From Diplonema japonicum (Eukaryota > Euglenozoa > Diplonemea > Diplonemida > Diplonemidae): 64,000 nucleotides of DNA. The stretch covers positions 418,501 through 482,500 of the forward strand of contig OZ025667.1 in assembly GCA_964019335.1 (NCBI GenBank). Direction: 5' to 3'. This document shows, one piece after another, positions 19,858-29,885 of this stretch (position 1 is the first letter of the stretch; each line of letters begins with the position of its first letter). Made by a program: the position numbers and the translations under genes. A model generated the notes under the pieces. That model worked only from the letters and a program-made list of their open reading frames with translations. It made no database searches and was not told the DNA's origin.

Positions 19858-21627
19858 TTACGAGATGTGCCAAGGGATTCGTGCTGGCATGCTTACTTGC
19901 CTGTCAGTACACTGGGTGGCATTCGCCTGGGGAGTGCCGCCAATGTGTTCGGCCAGCATGCGAACTTCTTGCGGGGTTTTGGGATCATTGGTCAACTTAC
20001 GTAAGAAATTTACCTGTGTCTTATCAAGCTTCTTGTCATGGGGTTTTACGAGTGTTGCCAGGTGAGTACACAACTCAGACGGGTAGCTGGATAGTTGGCA
20101 AAGACACCTGAGGATTGACACGGTTACGTCTGGAGAAGTAGTCATAGGCAGAGTACAGGCCTTGCTGTGCAATGCTATGGGAGGCTGTACGCGCACATGA
20201 ACAAAGGATTTATACAACTGCACAATCTGTCCGGGCGACATGTGCGTGTCACTGATTCTAGCGCATGTCTTCTCCAGCAACTGTTTGTAAGCTGTAGAGG
20301 AAAGCCCCGTAAGTCCTTTTAACAGCTCGAGGCATACTGTGAAGTCCCTGTCGTCGACATGCTGGACAAGCTCTATAAAGAAGCTGTCTGGGTACACGAA
20401 ACCGCTTTTTTTGATAGTTTTGATCAACAGCACAAGATCATCTTTGCTGAACTTGCCTGCAGTAATGGCTTGCTGAAGCAGCTCTCGAGCATTTTTGGTG
20501 AAGGCTCCGTTGCCATACTCCAGCAGCAGCCACGCGGTGTCAACCATATCTGCACTTGCTTTCACGTACTGAAGGAGTGCTTCAATTAACTCCCGGGAGA
20601 GATAACCCGTGATACCGAAAGTTTTGATAATTGCCGCAAGCTTGTTGTAGGGCAAGCTGACCTTGCCACTATTCAGCTGAGCGATGGTGAAATCACGTAT
20701 ACGTTGGTAGTCAGAGGCGGCGCCGACACGCACCATGCCGTACATGGCTGAAACCATGAACAAGTCCAAAGAAGGCCTAGTGCTGGGAAATAGCTCTTTG
20801 TTGACTCGTGCCTGGACAGAAGGCCCTAAGCTAACAGACCTCAGCAAAGGAAGTACATCCAGCAGCCTGAGCAGCTCGTTTTTCTTCATGGAAGAGGCTA
20901 ACCTCTCAAATAAATCAAGCAGCACCTGTGCATGGACACTGTGTTGTATTTGTGAGCAAACCCAGAGCGACTTCAGCAATGCGTCTACAGAACGCGCTAC
21001 AGGTCTAGTGTTGCGGAATGTCTGTTCTTGAAGAGCGTGCGTGTAGCTCCTCAGGACAGCCAAGCTCCATGTGCATCGCGAGTAGTCTGTGAATAGCAGA
21101 GCACGTTGCGTGATGATGCGGGTCTTCAAGTGGTTCACTAAAGATGGTGAATGGACCTTGAGCGTGGCAGCAGCCCACGCCAGATTAGAGGCAACAGTCG
21201 CATCACTGGAGTAGATATGCGTGCTTGTGGCCTTGGCAACCCATTGCCAAGACACAGTGGCGTCAGCCCTTAGAAACACCAATGCCCATGCTACGTTACT
21301 CAAATGCGTTGTCTCGATTTTATGCGTTAGATACTGCTTGTGGTGGTTCATCAGGCCGTCAACATCGACCTTCAGCCGTAGTTTCCCTGCGCTCCACAGC
21401 AGCCTGGCAGCACCTTCAAAGCCTATCGTTTTGTCGTTTTTTGCAATTTCGAATAACGATCCCACATCCCCCCGATGCTCTTGCTTGGCTAAGGCACAAA
21501 GAGCATCCACCGCAAGAGCCCCGTTTCCTTTCTGCACCTTTAACTTAATTCTTTCTAAAATATTTTGTGCATTTCTCTTAAGGCGCTGCTTCGCGAGGTC
21601 TTTGATGAGCAGCTGAACTTTAGCCAT
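19858..21627 (-). CDS. Helical-repeat (OPR/HPR/FASTK-like) protein, probably organellar RNA-binding
   Basis: 589 aa from the AUG at 21627, three bases after a CACTACAG acceptor. The N-terminus (AKVQLLIKDLAKQRLKRN) is amphipathic and basic, as in mitochondrial presequences. The body is all-helical with recurrent repeat cores: LSNVAWALVFLRAD, ASNLAWAAATLKV, RCTWSLAVLRS. These resemble the N-[LV]-x-W-[AS]-L/A signatures of octo- and heptatricopeptide and FAST-type repeats that bind organellar RNA. No terminal RAP domain is evident. Diplonemids and kinetoplastids use many such proteins in mitochondrial RNA processing; the specific role is unknown. Confidence 0.65.
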   Translation of the reverse strand: MAKVQLLIKDLAKQRLKRNAQNILERIKLKVQKGNGALAVDALCALAKQEHRGDVGSLFEIAKNDKTIGFEGAARLLWSAGKLRLKVDVDGLMNHHKQYLTHKIETTHLSNVAWALVFLRADATVSWQWVAKATSTHIYSSDATVASNLAWAAATLKVHSPSLVNHLKTRIITQRALLFTDYSRCTWSLAVLRSYTHALQEQTFRNTRPVARSVDALLKSLWVCSQIQHSVHAQVLLDLFERLASSMKKNELLRLLDVLPLLRSVSLGPSVQARVNKELFPSTRPSLDLFMVSAMYGMVRVGAASDYQRIRDFTIAQLNSGKVSLPYNKLAAIIKTFGITGYLSRELIEALLQYVKASADMVDTAWLLLEYGNGAFTKNARELLQQAITAGKFSKDDLVLLIKTIKKSGFVYPDSFFIELVQHVDDRDFTVCLELLKGLTGLSSTAYKQLLEKTCARISDTHMSPGQIVQLYKSFVHVRVQPPIALHSKACTLPMTTSPDVTVSILRCLCQLSSYPSELCTHLATLVKPHDKKLDKTQVNFLRKLTNDPKTPQEVRMLAEHIGGTPQANATQCTDRQVSMPARIPWHIS

Positions 21628-21739
21628 GAGCTGTAGTGCATACAGGAAAGAATGCTTACGCGGCAAATAAGCATAAGCAGCAGAACACAGAATAATAGAA
21701 GTAAAAAAGGAAAGAAAAAAAAGGAAACAAATAAGAACT

Positions 21740-23068
21740 TCAATCTATAATCCGCATCAAGAGGGCTGCATTGGGGACGAGGTTAGCCCCTTCCAGGGTT
21801 TGGGAGTCGTCGGTAAAGGTGATGCGAGGGTAGGCGGTGAGGAGCTCGAAGGTTTTGTGTGCGTGAGGGGCTTTGAGGTGTTTTGATACGATGGCCCTTA
21901 CCTCGCCAATGGTCGATGTTGGATGAAGCTTGGCCACAACCTTCCCACCACCTACTATGCGCACCTGCAATGTGACTGTGCCTTGCTCGGTTCCTTCTTC
22001 GATGTCCTCCACCTCACCTGCGTCACCGGCCAGCACTTTCTTCACGTTCTCTCTCGGGTTTACTACCTTCCCCGCCGCTGTGATAACCTGTTTGGGGAGC
22101 TTATTCAGGAACGTCTCCTTTGACACAACTCTGTATCCTTCGCAGCCCTCCAGACCCTGCACCTGCGTGCTGGTCTCCGATGGCTTGGGTGTGCTCGTTT
22201 TGTCGACTGCCTTCAGTAGCATGCCAGCAGGGTATTTCTCATGATACTCATAAGGGAAATATCCATCAAGGACGTCGTCAACAAAGGCACGGCAAAGGGA
22301 CCAGTTGTAAGGTCGGAAGATGCCTCTGTCCACACATATGCCGTCCGAGTACAACACCACCTCCACTGCGTCGGGGTCTTTCAGCCTGCTCACGGCCCTC
22401 CCATCCGCCAGACGCTCTTCCGCGACGATGACCTTCTCGCCCGCAATCAGATTGAGTTCGGCCACCCGTTCCATGAACCTCTTGACAGAGAAGTAAATGT
22501 CACCCTCTTTGGGAGGTGAGGGAGGCGAATGTGTGACTACAGTTGTTTGCCACTGGAAAGTATCATCACCGTCACCCAGCAGAGACAGCTTCTTCTCGAT
22601 TTTTTCACCTTTTCCATTCTCGTCTCGCTGTGCTTTTGGCGAAGTTGCAGGCGAAGGCGAAGCGGACCCATTCTGCACAAGGGGGGATACTCGCCCGCTC
22701 CCCACCCACTGCAAACCTTGCTCTTTCAAGTATTGCGTCATCTCAATCACTTGAAGGGCTAGTTTAGAGTTTTGGATTTTGAGAACCTCCACCTCGTCAT
22801 TTTGTTCCGCTTGTCTTTTAAGCTTCAGTAACTCCTTGTCCTTAGTTGCCAGCTCTCTTCTGAACTCTAAATTAATCGTTTCTGCTTGCTTCAGCCTCTT
22901 AGCCATGCTCTGCAGCAAATCATCATCTGTGGAAGAGTCTCGTTGCGGTAGCTTTCCAGCGCCTCCAGCACCCTTTAGATCGCCATAAACAGCAGCCATG
23001 AGGTTGTCCAACTCATTCTGTCCAATCCCACCCCTGGACAGAAAGGGTTGAGGGTTGTATTTTGCCAT
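21740..23068 (-). CDS. UBXN11: UBX domain protein with SEP domain (UBXN11/socius-like)
   Basis: 442 aa. N-terminal coiled coil (about 50-115), then a SEP domain near 190-300 (YFSVKRFMERVAELN; VVLYSDGICVDRGIFRPY; DDVLDGYFPYEYHEKYPAG) and a C-terminal UBX-like beta-grasp (VTLQVRIVGGGKVVAKL ... NAALLMRIID). Coiled coil + SEP + UBX in this order is the UBXN11 architecture. UBX/SEP proteins are p97/Cdc48 adaptors; vertebrate UBXN11 also binds Rnd GTPases. Start: AUG after an ACCATAG acceptor. Confidence 0.82.
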   Translation of the reverse strand: MAKYNPQPFLSRGGIGQNELDNLMAAVYGDLKGAGGAGKLPQRDSSTDDDLLQSMAKRLKQAETINLEFRRELATKDKELLKLKRQAEQNDEVEVLKIQNSKLALQVIEMTQYLKEQGLQWVGSGRVSPLVQNGSASPSPATSPKAQRDENGKGEKIEKKLSLLGDGDDTFQWQTTVVTHSPPSPPKEGDIYFSVKRFMERVAELNLIAGEKVIVAEERLADGRAVSRLKDPDAVEVVLYSDGICVDRGIFRPYNWSLCRAFVDDVLDGYFPYEYHEKYPAGMLLKAVDKTSTPKPSETSTQVQGLEGCEGYRVVSKETFLNKLPKQVITAAGKVVNPRENVKKVLAGDAGEVEDIEEGTEQGTVTLQVRIVGGGKVVAKLHPTSTIGEVRAIVSKHLKAPHAHKTFELLTAYPRITFTDDSQTLEGANLVPNAALLMRIID

Positions 23069-23182
23069 GTGTATGCCTATGGTGCGTGTTGATATGGTAC
23101 GAAGAGAGGGATGAACACTACAGTTACTGAGATAAGGGACGTGGGGACAGAGCTTAACTTATCGGCTGTCACTACTCTGATC

Positions 23183-23903
23183 TCATGCATCAGCAACTCC
23201 ACAGTCAGTGATTCTGATGTGCTCTACAGGCCTGTCGTTGTGGTCGGTCCCCTGCTGCTCAATCATTGTGACCACATCGATACCATTCACTACTTTTCCT
23301 ATCGCCACACACTTCCCTTGAAGGTGCGGTGCGGGCGCTGTTGTTATGAAGAATTGCGAAGCGTTGCGGTTTGGTGCCTCGACGGCCATTCCTGCAGTGT
23401 CCATTACCATAATACAAATACATACCCACTACACCCGCTTCGTCGAAGGGGAGCTCGTATGACTCATCCTCGAAGTACTTGTACCCAGAGAAGACACACC
23501 AGCCCCCTGTGCCGTCGTAGTGCTCGTTGTCACCGCCTTGGATCAGGAAACCCGGCAGCACGCGATGGAAGTTCGTATCTTTGTAATGCAAATTTCCAAC
23601 TTTCAAGCTCCTCTTTCTTGTCGCTGCTCCAGACACACCAAACGTTGAGTAGGTCCCTTTGCATAATGCCACAAAATTCTCAGCCGCTTTCGGTGTCACC
23701 TCTGAGTTCAACTGGATCACTATCTTCCCCAACGGGTTGCCCTTCCCTGCCTCTACATCTAGAAACACTTTCGGATTCGGGTTCATGCTCTGCAACAAGG
23801 GCGTCTCAGACGCTTCTAGCAGCTCCTCACCACCACCCCACAACGATACCCATCGCGTCTGCCTCTGCAGCAGCAGAGGGGCACTCAGTCTTCGCAGCAA
23901 CAT
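23183..23903 (-). CDS. Mitochondrial cyclophilin-type peptidyl-prolyl isomerase, 2 exons
   Basis: Exons 23903-23426 and 23391-23183 join to 228 aa across a 34-nt intron (GTATGT...CTGCAG). Splicing restores AGVVGMAVEAPNRNASQFFIT, the cyclophilin core. The N-terminus (MLLRRLSAPLLLQRQTRWVSL) is an Arg-rich presequence-like segment. The catalytic loop FHRVLPGFLIQGGD is present with its Arg. The usual cyclosporin-contact Trp of (W)LDGKHVVFG is His here (HLQGKCVAIG), predicting weak drug binding. The AUG follows a CACACAG acceptor by four bases. A ~20-residue insertion precedes the catalytic loop. Confidence 0.93.
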
Positions 23904-23965
23904 CTACCTGTGTGAGTTCAAGTGAGGAAACGTGTCAAAAAAGAAGCCTCGGAATTGATACTAAA

Positions 23966-25222
23966 CTACTTCGATAAGTAAGGTATTTTCCCGTCACGGT
24001 ATGCACCCAGCTTCTTACCTTCCGGTGAATAGGTATCAGTGATGCTGTCGTCTACGCGCCACGTGTCGTATCCCTCGGGCACTGCGTCGGGCCGCGGGGG
24101 CAGGGCTTCGAGGCTCGTTGCCAATTCAAGATCTGAGATCTTTTGAGGGCTCTCGAATCTCGCGTACAAAGACACGTCTTCATTAAGTGCTTTTGTGATG
24201 TTGCTGGGGTACGAAGGCCCCTCGAAAGACTTCTTATCGGGGGGGTTGAAGGCCAGCCTAGATTGCCTGGAGCCAAGGTGCTCCGGAGAATAGTAGTCCA
24301 AGAGGACATCGTGCTCCTTTAGGTTCGGCACTGCCTCAATGAACTGTGAAAAAGACACAAGACCACCAGTGGTGTACATAGCATGACTAACAAGGTGCAG
24401 CAGAGCGAGGATCTCAGTGGAGTTGAACCATGATTCGGCATCATGCTTCCTGAGGTAACTAAGCGCCCCTCCTAACAAAATGTCGGCCGATCTGTTCCGT
24501 CCGTACTTTCTTGTATACCACCATGCGAGCACCAATTTTGCCTCGTGCCCCCAGTCCTCGGGAAGTAGTGTTTTCTCTCGGAAAGCATCAATCAGCAACT
24601 GCTCATTCATCAATATCGACGACACAGCCAGGGGCTCCGTGTATTTTGCTTCCGCGGAGATGACAGACTCCGTCTCGCCTATCACCATGTACTTGGAGGG
24701 TGTGATCTGAGTGACGCTGTTGACGTTCACAGCTATTGCAGTTGACCAGCTCCGGACTTCGTTCAAATTGTAGTCCTCCTGAGGCCACACGCCTGTCCGC
24801 GTCTGGGGCTCTCCTGAATCTGTAAAATAACGCTCCGTGGTGTGATAAGCAATGTGTGATGCTGCGGTGGGCAGCAGGTGCACCACAAGCTTATTCTTCA
24901 TCGGCGAGTAGGGCAGGGTGAAGCTGCATATCTTACGTGACGCGGTCGCCCTGCCCGCCTCCATGAAACCCTCCATGACACCCGTGCTGGAGTCACCAAT
25001 CAGCGAAAAATCCGGCACCGTACACTCTCTGCAGCCACTTTCGCTAACACCGCTTACAACGCTCACTGTCTGCTTCAAAGGAGCAAAGCTCCCCACTGCA
25101 CCTGGCAAATCTAATACAGAACTCCCATTTATACCCTGCCCTTTCGGCACTACCAGGCTCGTCCTGTCTGTTTGTATCGACGAGTAGACGAATCTCCTGC
25201 CAAACTTGTGTAGTGATCTCAT
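23966..25222 (-). CDS. Hypothetical protein with mitochondrial-type N-terminus
   Basis: 418 aa. The first ~25 residues (MRSLHKFGRRFVYSSIQTDR) are basic and amphipathic, suggesting import into mitochondria. The middle (about 190-330) is alpha-helical with a well-ordered feel (WGHEAKLVLAWWYTRKYGRN; ILALLHLVSHAMYTTGGLVSF); no family recognised. The AUG is five bases after ATACACAG, one of the cleanest acceptors in the window. Could be a lineage-specific mitoribosomal or respiratory-complex subunit (guess). Confidence 0.75.
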   Translation of the reverse strand: MRSLHKFGRRFVYSSIQTDRTSLVVPKGQGINGSSVLDLPGAVGSFAPLKQTVSVVSGVSESGCRECTVPDFSLIGDSSTGVMEGFMEAGRATASRKICSFTLPYSPMKNKLVVHLLPTAASHIAYHTTERYFTDSGEPQTRTGVWPQEDYNLNEVRSWSTAIAVNVNSVTQITPSKYMVIGETESVISAEAKYTEPLAVSSILMNEQLLIDAFREKTLLPEDWGHEAKLVLAWWYTRKYGRNRSADILLGGALSYLRKHDAESWFNSTEILALLHLVSHAMYTTGGLVSFSQFIEAVPNLKEHDVLLDYYSPEHLGSRQSRLAFNPPDKKSFEGPSYPSNITKALNEDVSLYARFESPQKISDLELATSLEALPPRPDAVPEGYDTWRVDDSITDTYSPEGKKLGAYRDGKIPYLSK

Positions 25223-25294
25223 GTTACCTGTGTATTAAATAAGAGTATAGTATAGTAGTATATAATAGTAAAAGACTCAATGCAACAAAGCAAA

Positions 25295-28075
25295 CTACAG
25301 CTCATCGCTGTGCACGTTTCGTTCTTCTTCCACACGTTGGATGCCCTCGACGAATTCCCTTTCGCTGATGCCTCTGTCCCCGTTTTTGTCGAATGATCGG
25401 AACACTTCTTCAAACGATTCCTTTGTGGTCTCCGTGGTGCGGGCCGGAAGGCCGAGCAGCCGTTGCAACTCGGTGTCCCGCTCCAACGCCTTCAACAGCT
25501 CGTTCCTGTTGACAACTTTGTCACCGTTTATATTTATTTTGGCGAAAGCTGTGTTCTCCGTGTCTTCCCTCACGAGTCCCAGCATGGATCTTACTTGGTA
25601 GTCCACGCGAACCCCTTCACCGTCGGGCGTGTTTATGTCGAATCCGAGCTTCATGAGCTCTGAGCAGATTTTAACATTCTTGGCTTTGACAGCAATATGC
25701 AGGGCTGTCGTATCTTTGTTGGTAAGAATGTCTCCAAGTTGTACTAGTGCCTTCAATAAATCAGCATCACCTTTGCCGGCTGCCATCATTGCTGGTGTCC
25801 AACCAGGAGCATTTTTTGTGCCTCCAAGCACAACACCCTTGGACACCAGGTACTTCACAACCTGAACCCTGTCTTGTCGGGGAGGGTTTGCCGACACCAA
25901 GGCATGCACCGCACCGTATCCATCTGCACGCGTGTGCTTTACGTCAGAGATGTCGATTGCATACTTCACAAGCTGTGGGGGTGCTGTTGAAGACAGGATT
26001 GTCAGGAGGGGTATGTTGCCTTCCTTGTCCCGCGTGTTTGTTGTGGCTCCAGCACTCACAAGCTTCTCCGCAAGCTCCAACGTCCTCGTCACATGCAGGG
26101 GGGAAACACCTTCTGAGTTCACCTTATTTGGGTTAGCACCTGCCTCAAGTAGCCTGATTGCGACGCCTGTGTGGCTCCGCTCACACGCTACGAATAAGGG
26201 TGTCACATGGATCTTGTGCAAAGCAGCGTCGGGCTGTGCCCCATGTTCAAGAAGCACTTCAACAACTGCAAGATGACCGCTCTGAGCAGCAAGGTACAAA
26301 GGTGTTGCCCAGTACATGCTTCTGCCCCCTTTCGCGTCAACTGAGGCACCTCTGCCAAGCAACATCTTCACAAGGCTTGCACGTCCATCCTTAGCAGCGA
26401 GCATCAGTGGGGTGGCCTTCGAGGACTTTACTTTCCCGTTTATGTCGGCACCCTTTTTGATGAGTGCTTCCGCCAACTTGATGTTACCTTCCATGCAGGC
26501 TGTGTGTAGTGCCGTAGTATCCCCGGGTTGCGCATCGATGTCACCCTTTGTGAGTTTGAGTATCAAAGAGATGCAGTGTTGGTTGCCTCCCTTGATGGCG
26601 GCCTGCAGCATTGTGTAGCTATCACGGAGGACAAGGTTAGGATCAGCACCAGCACGGATGAGGAAGGTTGTGAGCTCATGGTCGCCGATATGCAGCGCGT
26701 GGCTCAGCGCGTTTAAGCCCTGCTTTGTAACTAAGCTAAGATCACCGCCCACAGCCAGGATCTTGGCTATGACGTCGTAGTATCTGAAGCCTATCGCAGC
26801 GAACAGCGGGAACACGCCGTCTTGCGGTGTTTGATCGTTCACCCTGCAGCCCTCCTTGTCCTCAAGCAGCCTTAGCGCTATTTTAGGGTGGCGATACTGG
26901 ATCGCAATCAAAAGTGGCGACGCTCCCTCCATCGAAGTGCTCTGCACGGCTCCATTCTTCAGCAAAATGTCAACTACACCCAGGTGCCCGTTCTCAGCTG
27001 CAGCGTGCAATACAGTAGCGCCGTTTCCTATTTCGGTATTCTTCTCTCCGTAATAACCTCCTGTGTCACCGCTTGTCTGGAGTTCCATTTTAAATTTCCC
27101 TCTCGGCATCACAAAGTTCACGTTAGCGCCATTGTCAATCAGCGTCTGCACCACACCATTGAAGCCTCGTTGCGCTGCAAGGTATAAAGGTGTCGTATCT
27201 CCCATCAGCAGGACGTCCGTCTTTACATTGCAGTAATTAATGAGAACGGCAACCGCTTCAGAGTGGTTAGTGTCTGCCGCTGTGTGGAGCGTGTTGCCAC
27301 CTGTCTTCTTCTTAATGTTGGGATCCGCCTTAGCGTCGCAAAGGGACTTTAGAACCTCCACCCTTCCCATCTCTGCAGCAAAGTGCATAGCAGTGGTACC
27401 TGCAAAAGGGTGTTGCTGGTCCTTGTCTATGTCTTCGGCTTTCAAAAGCTCCTTGGTCCCTTCGACGCACCCGATCGAGGCGGCCATCATGAGGGGTGTT
27501 GCTCCGGAGCGAGCTGCACGGTTTGGGTCAGCGCCGTGTGAAAGTAATTCAGCAATCACCTTTGCTTGACACATAGTTGCAGCAGCATGCAGTGCGGTCG
27601 TCTGGTCGGTCACCTTCTCTTCGTCAACGTCGTTGCCGTCTGTAAGCAGTTTCTTAACTAAGCCAAGATCCCCCATGGCAGCAGCCAGGTACAGGGGGTG
27701 CCCACCCGATTGGATGGACGGGATCATCCCGAACGTGATCAGAAACCTAGCGCTGTCCAAAACACCATCACGCCCTGCCTTGTAGTGGTGCCAAGCCTCC
27801 TCCGATGTGAGGGCGCTCGATGCGAGGTGTGCTTGCTTAGGGTCTACGAGCCCTTCCTGATGGTGCTCTACAACAGCATCCCACGCTCCCTGCACATGTT
27901 CGAATAGCGTCGCAGGATCTGCAATGGCGTGCTCTCCTTCCTTGGGAACCAACACTTGCATCTCTACATCCCCGTCACCAGCAGGTGCTGTTATCCCCAC
28001 AGGGGTGTACTTTACGACGTCCTCACCTCCCATGCTCTGCACCACCACCACCAGCACTGCAACTAACCGCATCAT
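25295..28075 (-). CDS. Secretory ankyrin-repeat protein with C-terminal EF-hands
   Basis: 926 aa from AUG 28075, three bases after a GTCACAG acceptor (two AUGs in tandem). Residues 1-16 (MMRLVAVLVVVVQSMG) form a signal peptide. From about 120 to 800 there are some twenty ankyrin repeats (TALHAAAT, TPLYLAAQRGFNGVV, SPLHVTRTLELAE). The C-terminus has two EF-hand motifs: a degenerate one (NINGDKVVNRNEL) and a canonical one (DKNGDRGISEREF, acidic ligands in place). Ankyrin repeats are usually cytosolic, so an ER-targeted version is unusual; calcium binding is likely for the second EF-hand. Partner unknown. Confidence 0.88.
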   Translation of the reverse strand: MMRLVAVLVVVVQSMGGEDVVKYTPVGITAPAGDGDVEMQVLVPKEGEHAIADPATLFEHVQGAWDAVVEHHQEGLVDPKQAHLASSALTSEEAWHHYKAGRDGVLDSARFLITFGMIPSIQSGGHPLYLAAAMGDLGLVKKLLTDGNDVDEEKVTDQTTALHAAATMCQAKVIAELLSHGADPNRAARSGATPLMMAASIGCVEGTKELLKAEDIDKDQQHPFAGTTAMHFAAEMGRVEVLKSLCDAKADPNIKKKTGGNTLHTAADTNHSEAVAVLINYCNVKTDVLLMGDTTPLYLAAQRGFNGVVQTLIDNGANVNFVMPRGKFKMELQTSGDTGGYYGEKNTEIGNGATVLHAAAENGHLGVVDILLKNGAVQSTSMEGASPLLIAIQYRHPKIALRLLEDKEGCRVNDQTPQDGVFPLFAAIGFRYYDVIAKILAVGGDLSLVTKQGLNALSHALHIGDHELTTFLIRAGADPNLVLRDSYTMLQAAIKGGNQHCISLILKLTKGDIDAQPGDTTALHTACMEGNIKLAEALIKKGADINGKVKSSKATPLMLAAKDGRASLVKMLLGRGASVDAKGGRSMYWATPLYLAAQSGHLAVVEVLLEHGAQPDAALHKIHVTPLFVACERSHTGVAIRLLEAGANPNKVNSEGVSPLHVTRTLELAEKLVSAGATTNTRDKEGNIPLLTILSSTAPPQLVKYAIDISDVKHTRADGYGAVHALVSANPPRQDRVQVVKYLVSKGVVLGGTKNAPGWTPAMMAAGKGDADLLKALVQLGDILTNKDTTALHIAVKAKNVKICSELMKLGFDINTPDGEGVRVDYQVRSMLGLVREDTENTAFAKININGDKVVNRNELLKALERDTELQRLLGLPARTTETTKESFEEVFRSFDKNGDRGISEREFVEGIQRVEEERNVHSDEL

Positions 28076-29373
28076 ACCTGTGACGTGCTGTTGGAAGAAG
28101 GTAATTACTGTATAAAAGTGAGAAAGAAAAAACAAAAAGCAAACAAAAACAAGAACAAAAAAGAAAAAAGGAGAAGTAGAAAGGGGGGTAAGGCCGTTGT
28201 TGCGTAAAAGTTATAAAAAGCTTGTTTAAATGTGAAATACAACCTGATTTTCTTTTTTGTTCGGAAATGTAGTTGAATGTGAAACAATAGGTGCTGCACT
28301 CCGCCCTGGCAGAACGTCTGACACGATAAAAGTACAGTCTATTGGACAAATGTTGGTTTTCTTCTTCTTTTTTCAATTTTTTTTTTTTTGAAATTCGAGG
28401 TTCAAGTCAATTTACAATTTTCCAAACGGCCTGGGGGGAACGACACAGGAAAAAAGAATAAAGAGAATAAATAAATTCTTGGGGATACCGAACCAGAATA
28501 AGGGAGGTTGCAAGGGACAAGCGTGAGGTACTTGGCTTGGAAGCACTGCTGTAGACCTGTTTTGGTTGCTAGTTAGCACCCAGCAGGATGTAGATAAAAG
28601 CCTTGCCGCAAACCTCATCACCACTTGCCCTTGTTAATTACGTGGGATTATGTGTAAATGGGAACAAATATAAGTGATGGGAACATGTGGGCTTCTTTCA
28701 TTACTGTTTCTTTCTTTCCGTTTGGTTTCGCTTTTTTTCTTTTTTTTTTTTTTTTTAAGTTCACTCTGAGTTTTTTTTTTTTCTTCTTTTTTTTTTCCTT
28801 TTCATTCTTAAACACTGTGTAAGTACCAGAGCCCTGCCCACGGAAGAGAAACGATAATAACTGAAGACCGCATTTCCCCGCAAAAGGGGCAAAAGAGGAC
28901 AAAAAACTGCCTCCTGCAGTGTGCAGTGTGGGTTTGTATGATACCAACCACCTTTGCAGTGAGGTTGGAGGGCAACAACACCAAATGTACATGACCGACT
29001 TGTAACAGGGGGGGGGGGGGGGGGGGGGGGGGAGGAGGGAGGGAAAAGAACAACTGGGTATGCAGAATCCAGGCAGGACGGGAAAGCAGGAGTACATATG
29101 TACTACCCCTGAATTCACGACACCTGGCACACGGCACTTGGCGCAACATTGCGAAACGTTTTGCTAAGGCATGCGAATTGATGCAGAGGGCAAACTGGTG
29201 GGATTCGTAAAGGCAGGCTGCCTTATAGTCAGGTTTGCCATTACGCGGTTTCTTTATACTTCCCTCCTTTTTTTTTTTTTTTTTCCCCTTCTTTCTTCAT
29301 TAAAAATATCATTCAGGGGGGGGGGGGGGGTGAAAGGGCTTTGCAGATTTATGGCAACGTACCAGTAGAGCCT
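28076..29373. other. Gene-free spacer with homopolymers
   Basis: Between the ankyrin gene and the small membrane gene. Contains T-runs near 28740-28800 and 29270, G-runs near 29009-29032 and 29318-29330, and no frame with convincing protein composition (frames across 28648-29149 are Lys/Pro runs from the homopolymers). Nothing else recognised. Confidence 0.65.
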
Positions 29374-29820
29374 CTAGAAACTGTCACACCTCTTGAGAGA
29401 CGAGCTCATGGCCAGGAGATCGATTTCATCCATCTCGCTTTGCGTGTCGTAATCGACGAAGGAGAGACACGGCGGTGCCGAGAGTGGTCGGAACTTTTCG
29501 TCTGAGGGCTGCAGACCTTCTGTCGTCTGGCTGCTCACACAGCTGATAATCTCTTGACACAGACCATCATGCTCTATGCACTGTGGCTCTTCCCACATTG
29601 CACACTCAGGCACATCGACTTCGCACACAACCTTCTTCTTCTTCCTCCTTTTTCTTTTCTTCTTTTTTTTACACGCCCCGTTCTCACTCTCACTTTCGCT
29701 CTCACTGTCCAGCACAGACGCCACATTTTTCTCCCTTGCATACAGCTCCCTTCTTATGTAAAATGCACCCAGCGCAATTAACAGTAATAGCACGCTGCAC
29801 TGCAGCACATCTTGGTACAT
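29374..29820 (-). CDS. Small single-pass membrane protein with acidic and polybasic tracts
   Basis: 148 aa from AUG 29820, six bases after a TTCGTAG acceptor. Residues about 8-24 (CSVLLLLIALGAFYI) form one membrane segment. It is followed by an SESESESE stretch and then KKKKKRKRRKKKK, then a globular acidic tail with several Cys. Topology N-out/C-in is plausible given the basic flank. No family recognised. Confidence 0.65.
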   Translation of the reverse strand: MYQDVLQCSVLLLLIALGAFYIRRELYAREKNVASVLDSESESESENGACKKKKKRKRRKKKKVVCEVDVPECAMWEEPQCIEHDGLCQEIISCVSSQTTEGLQPSDEKFRPLSAPPCLSFVDYDTQSEMDEIDLLAMSSSLKRCDSF

Positions 29821-29885
29821 GGCACCTACGAAGAAGTTGTGAGCAGATGTCAAACAGGAAAAAGAAAATAACAAAGTACATCTAT

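Noticed and set aside
28648-29149. Two overlapping minus frames with Lys and Pro runs
   Set aside because: Created by A/T and G homopolymers; no globular segment.
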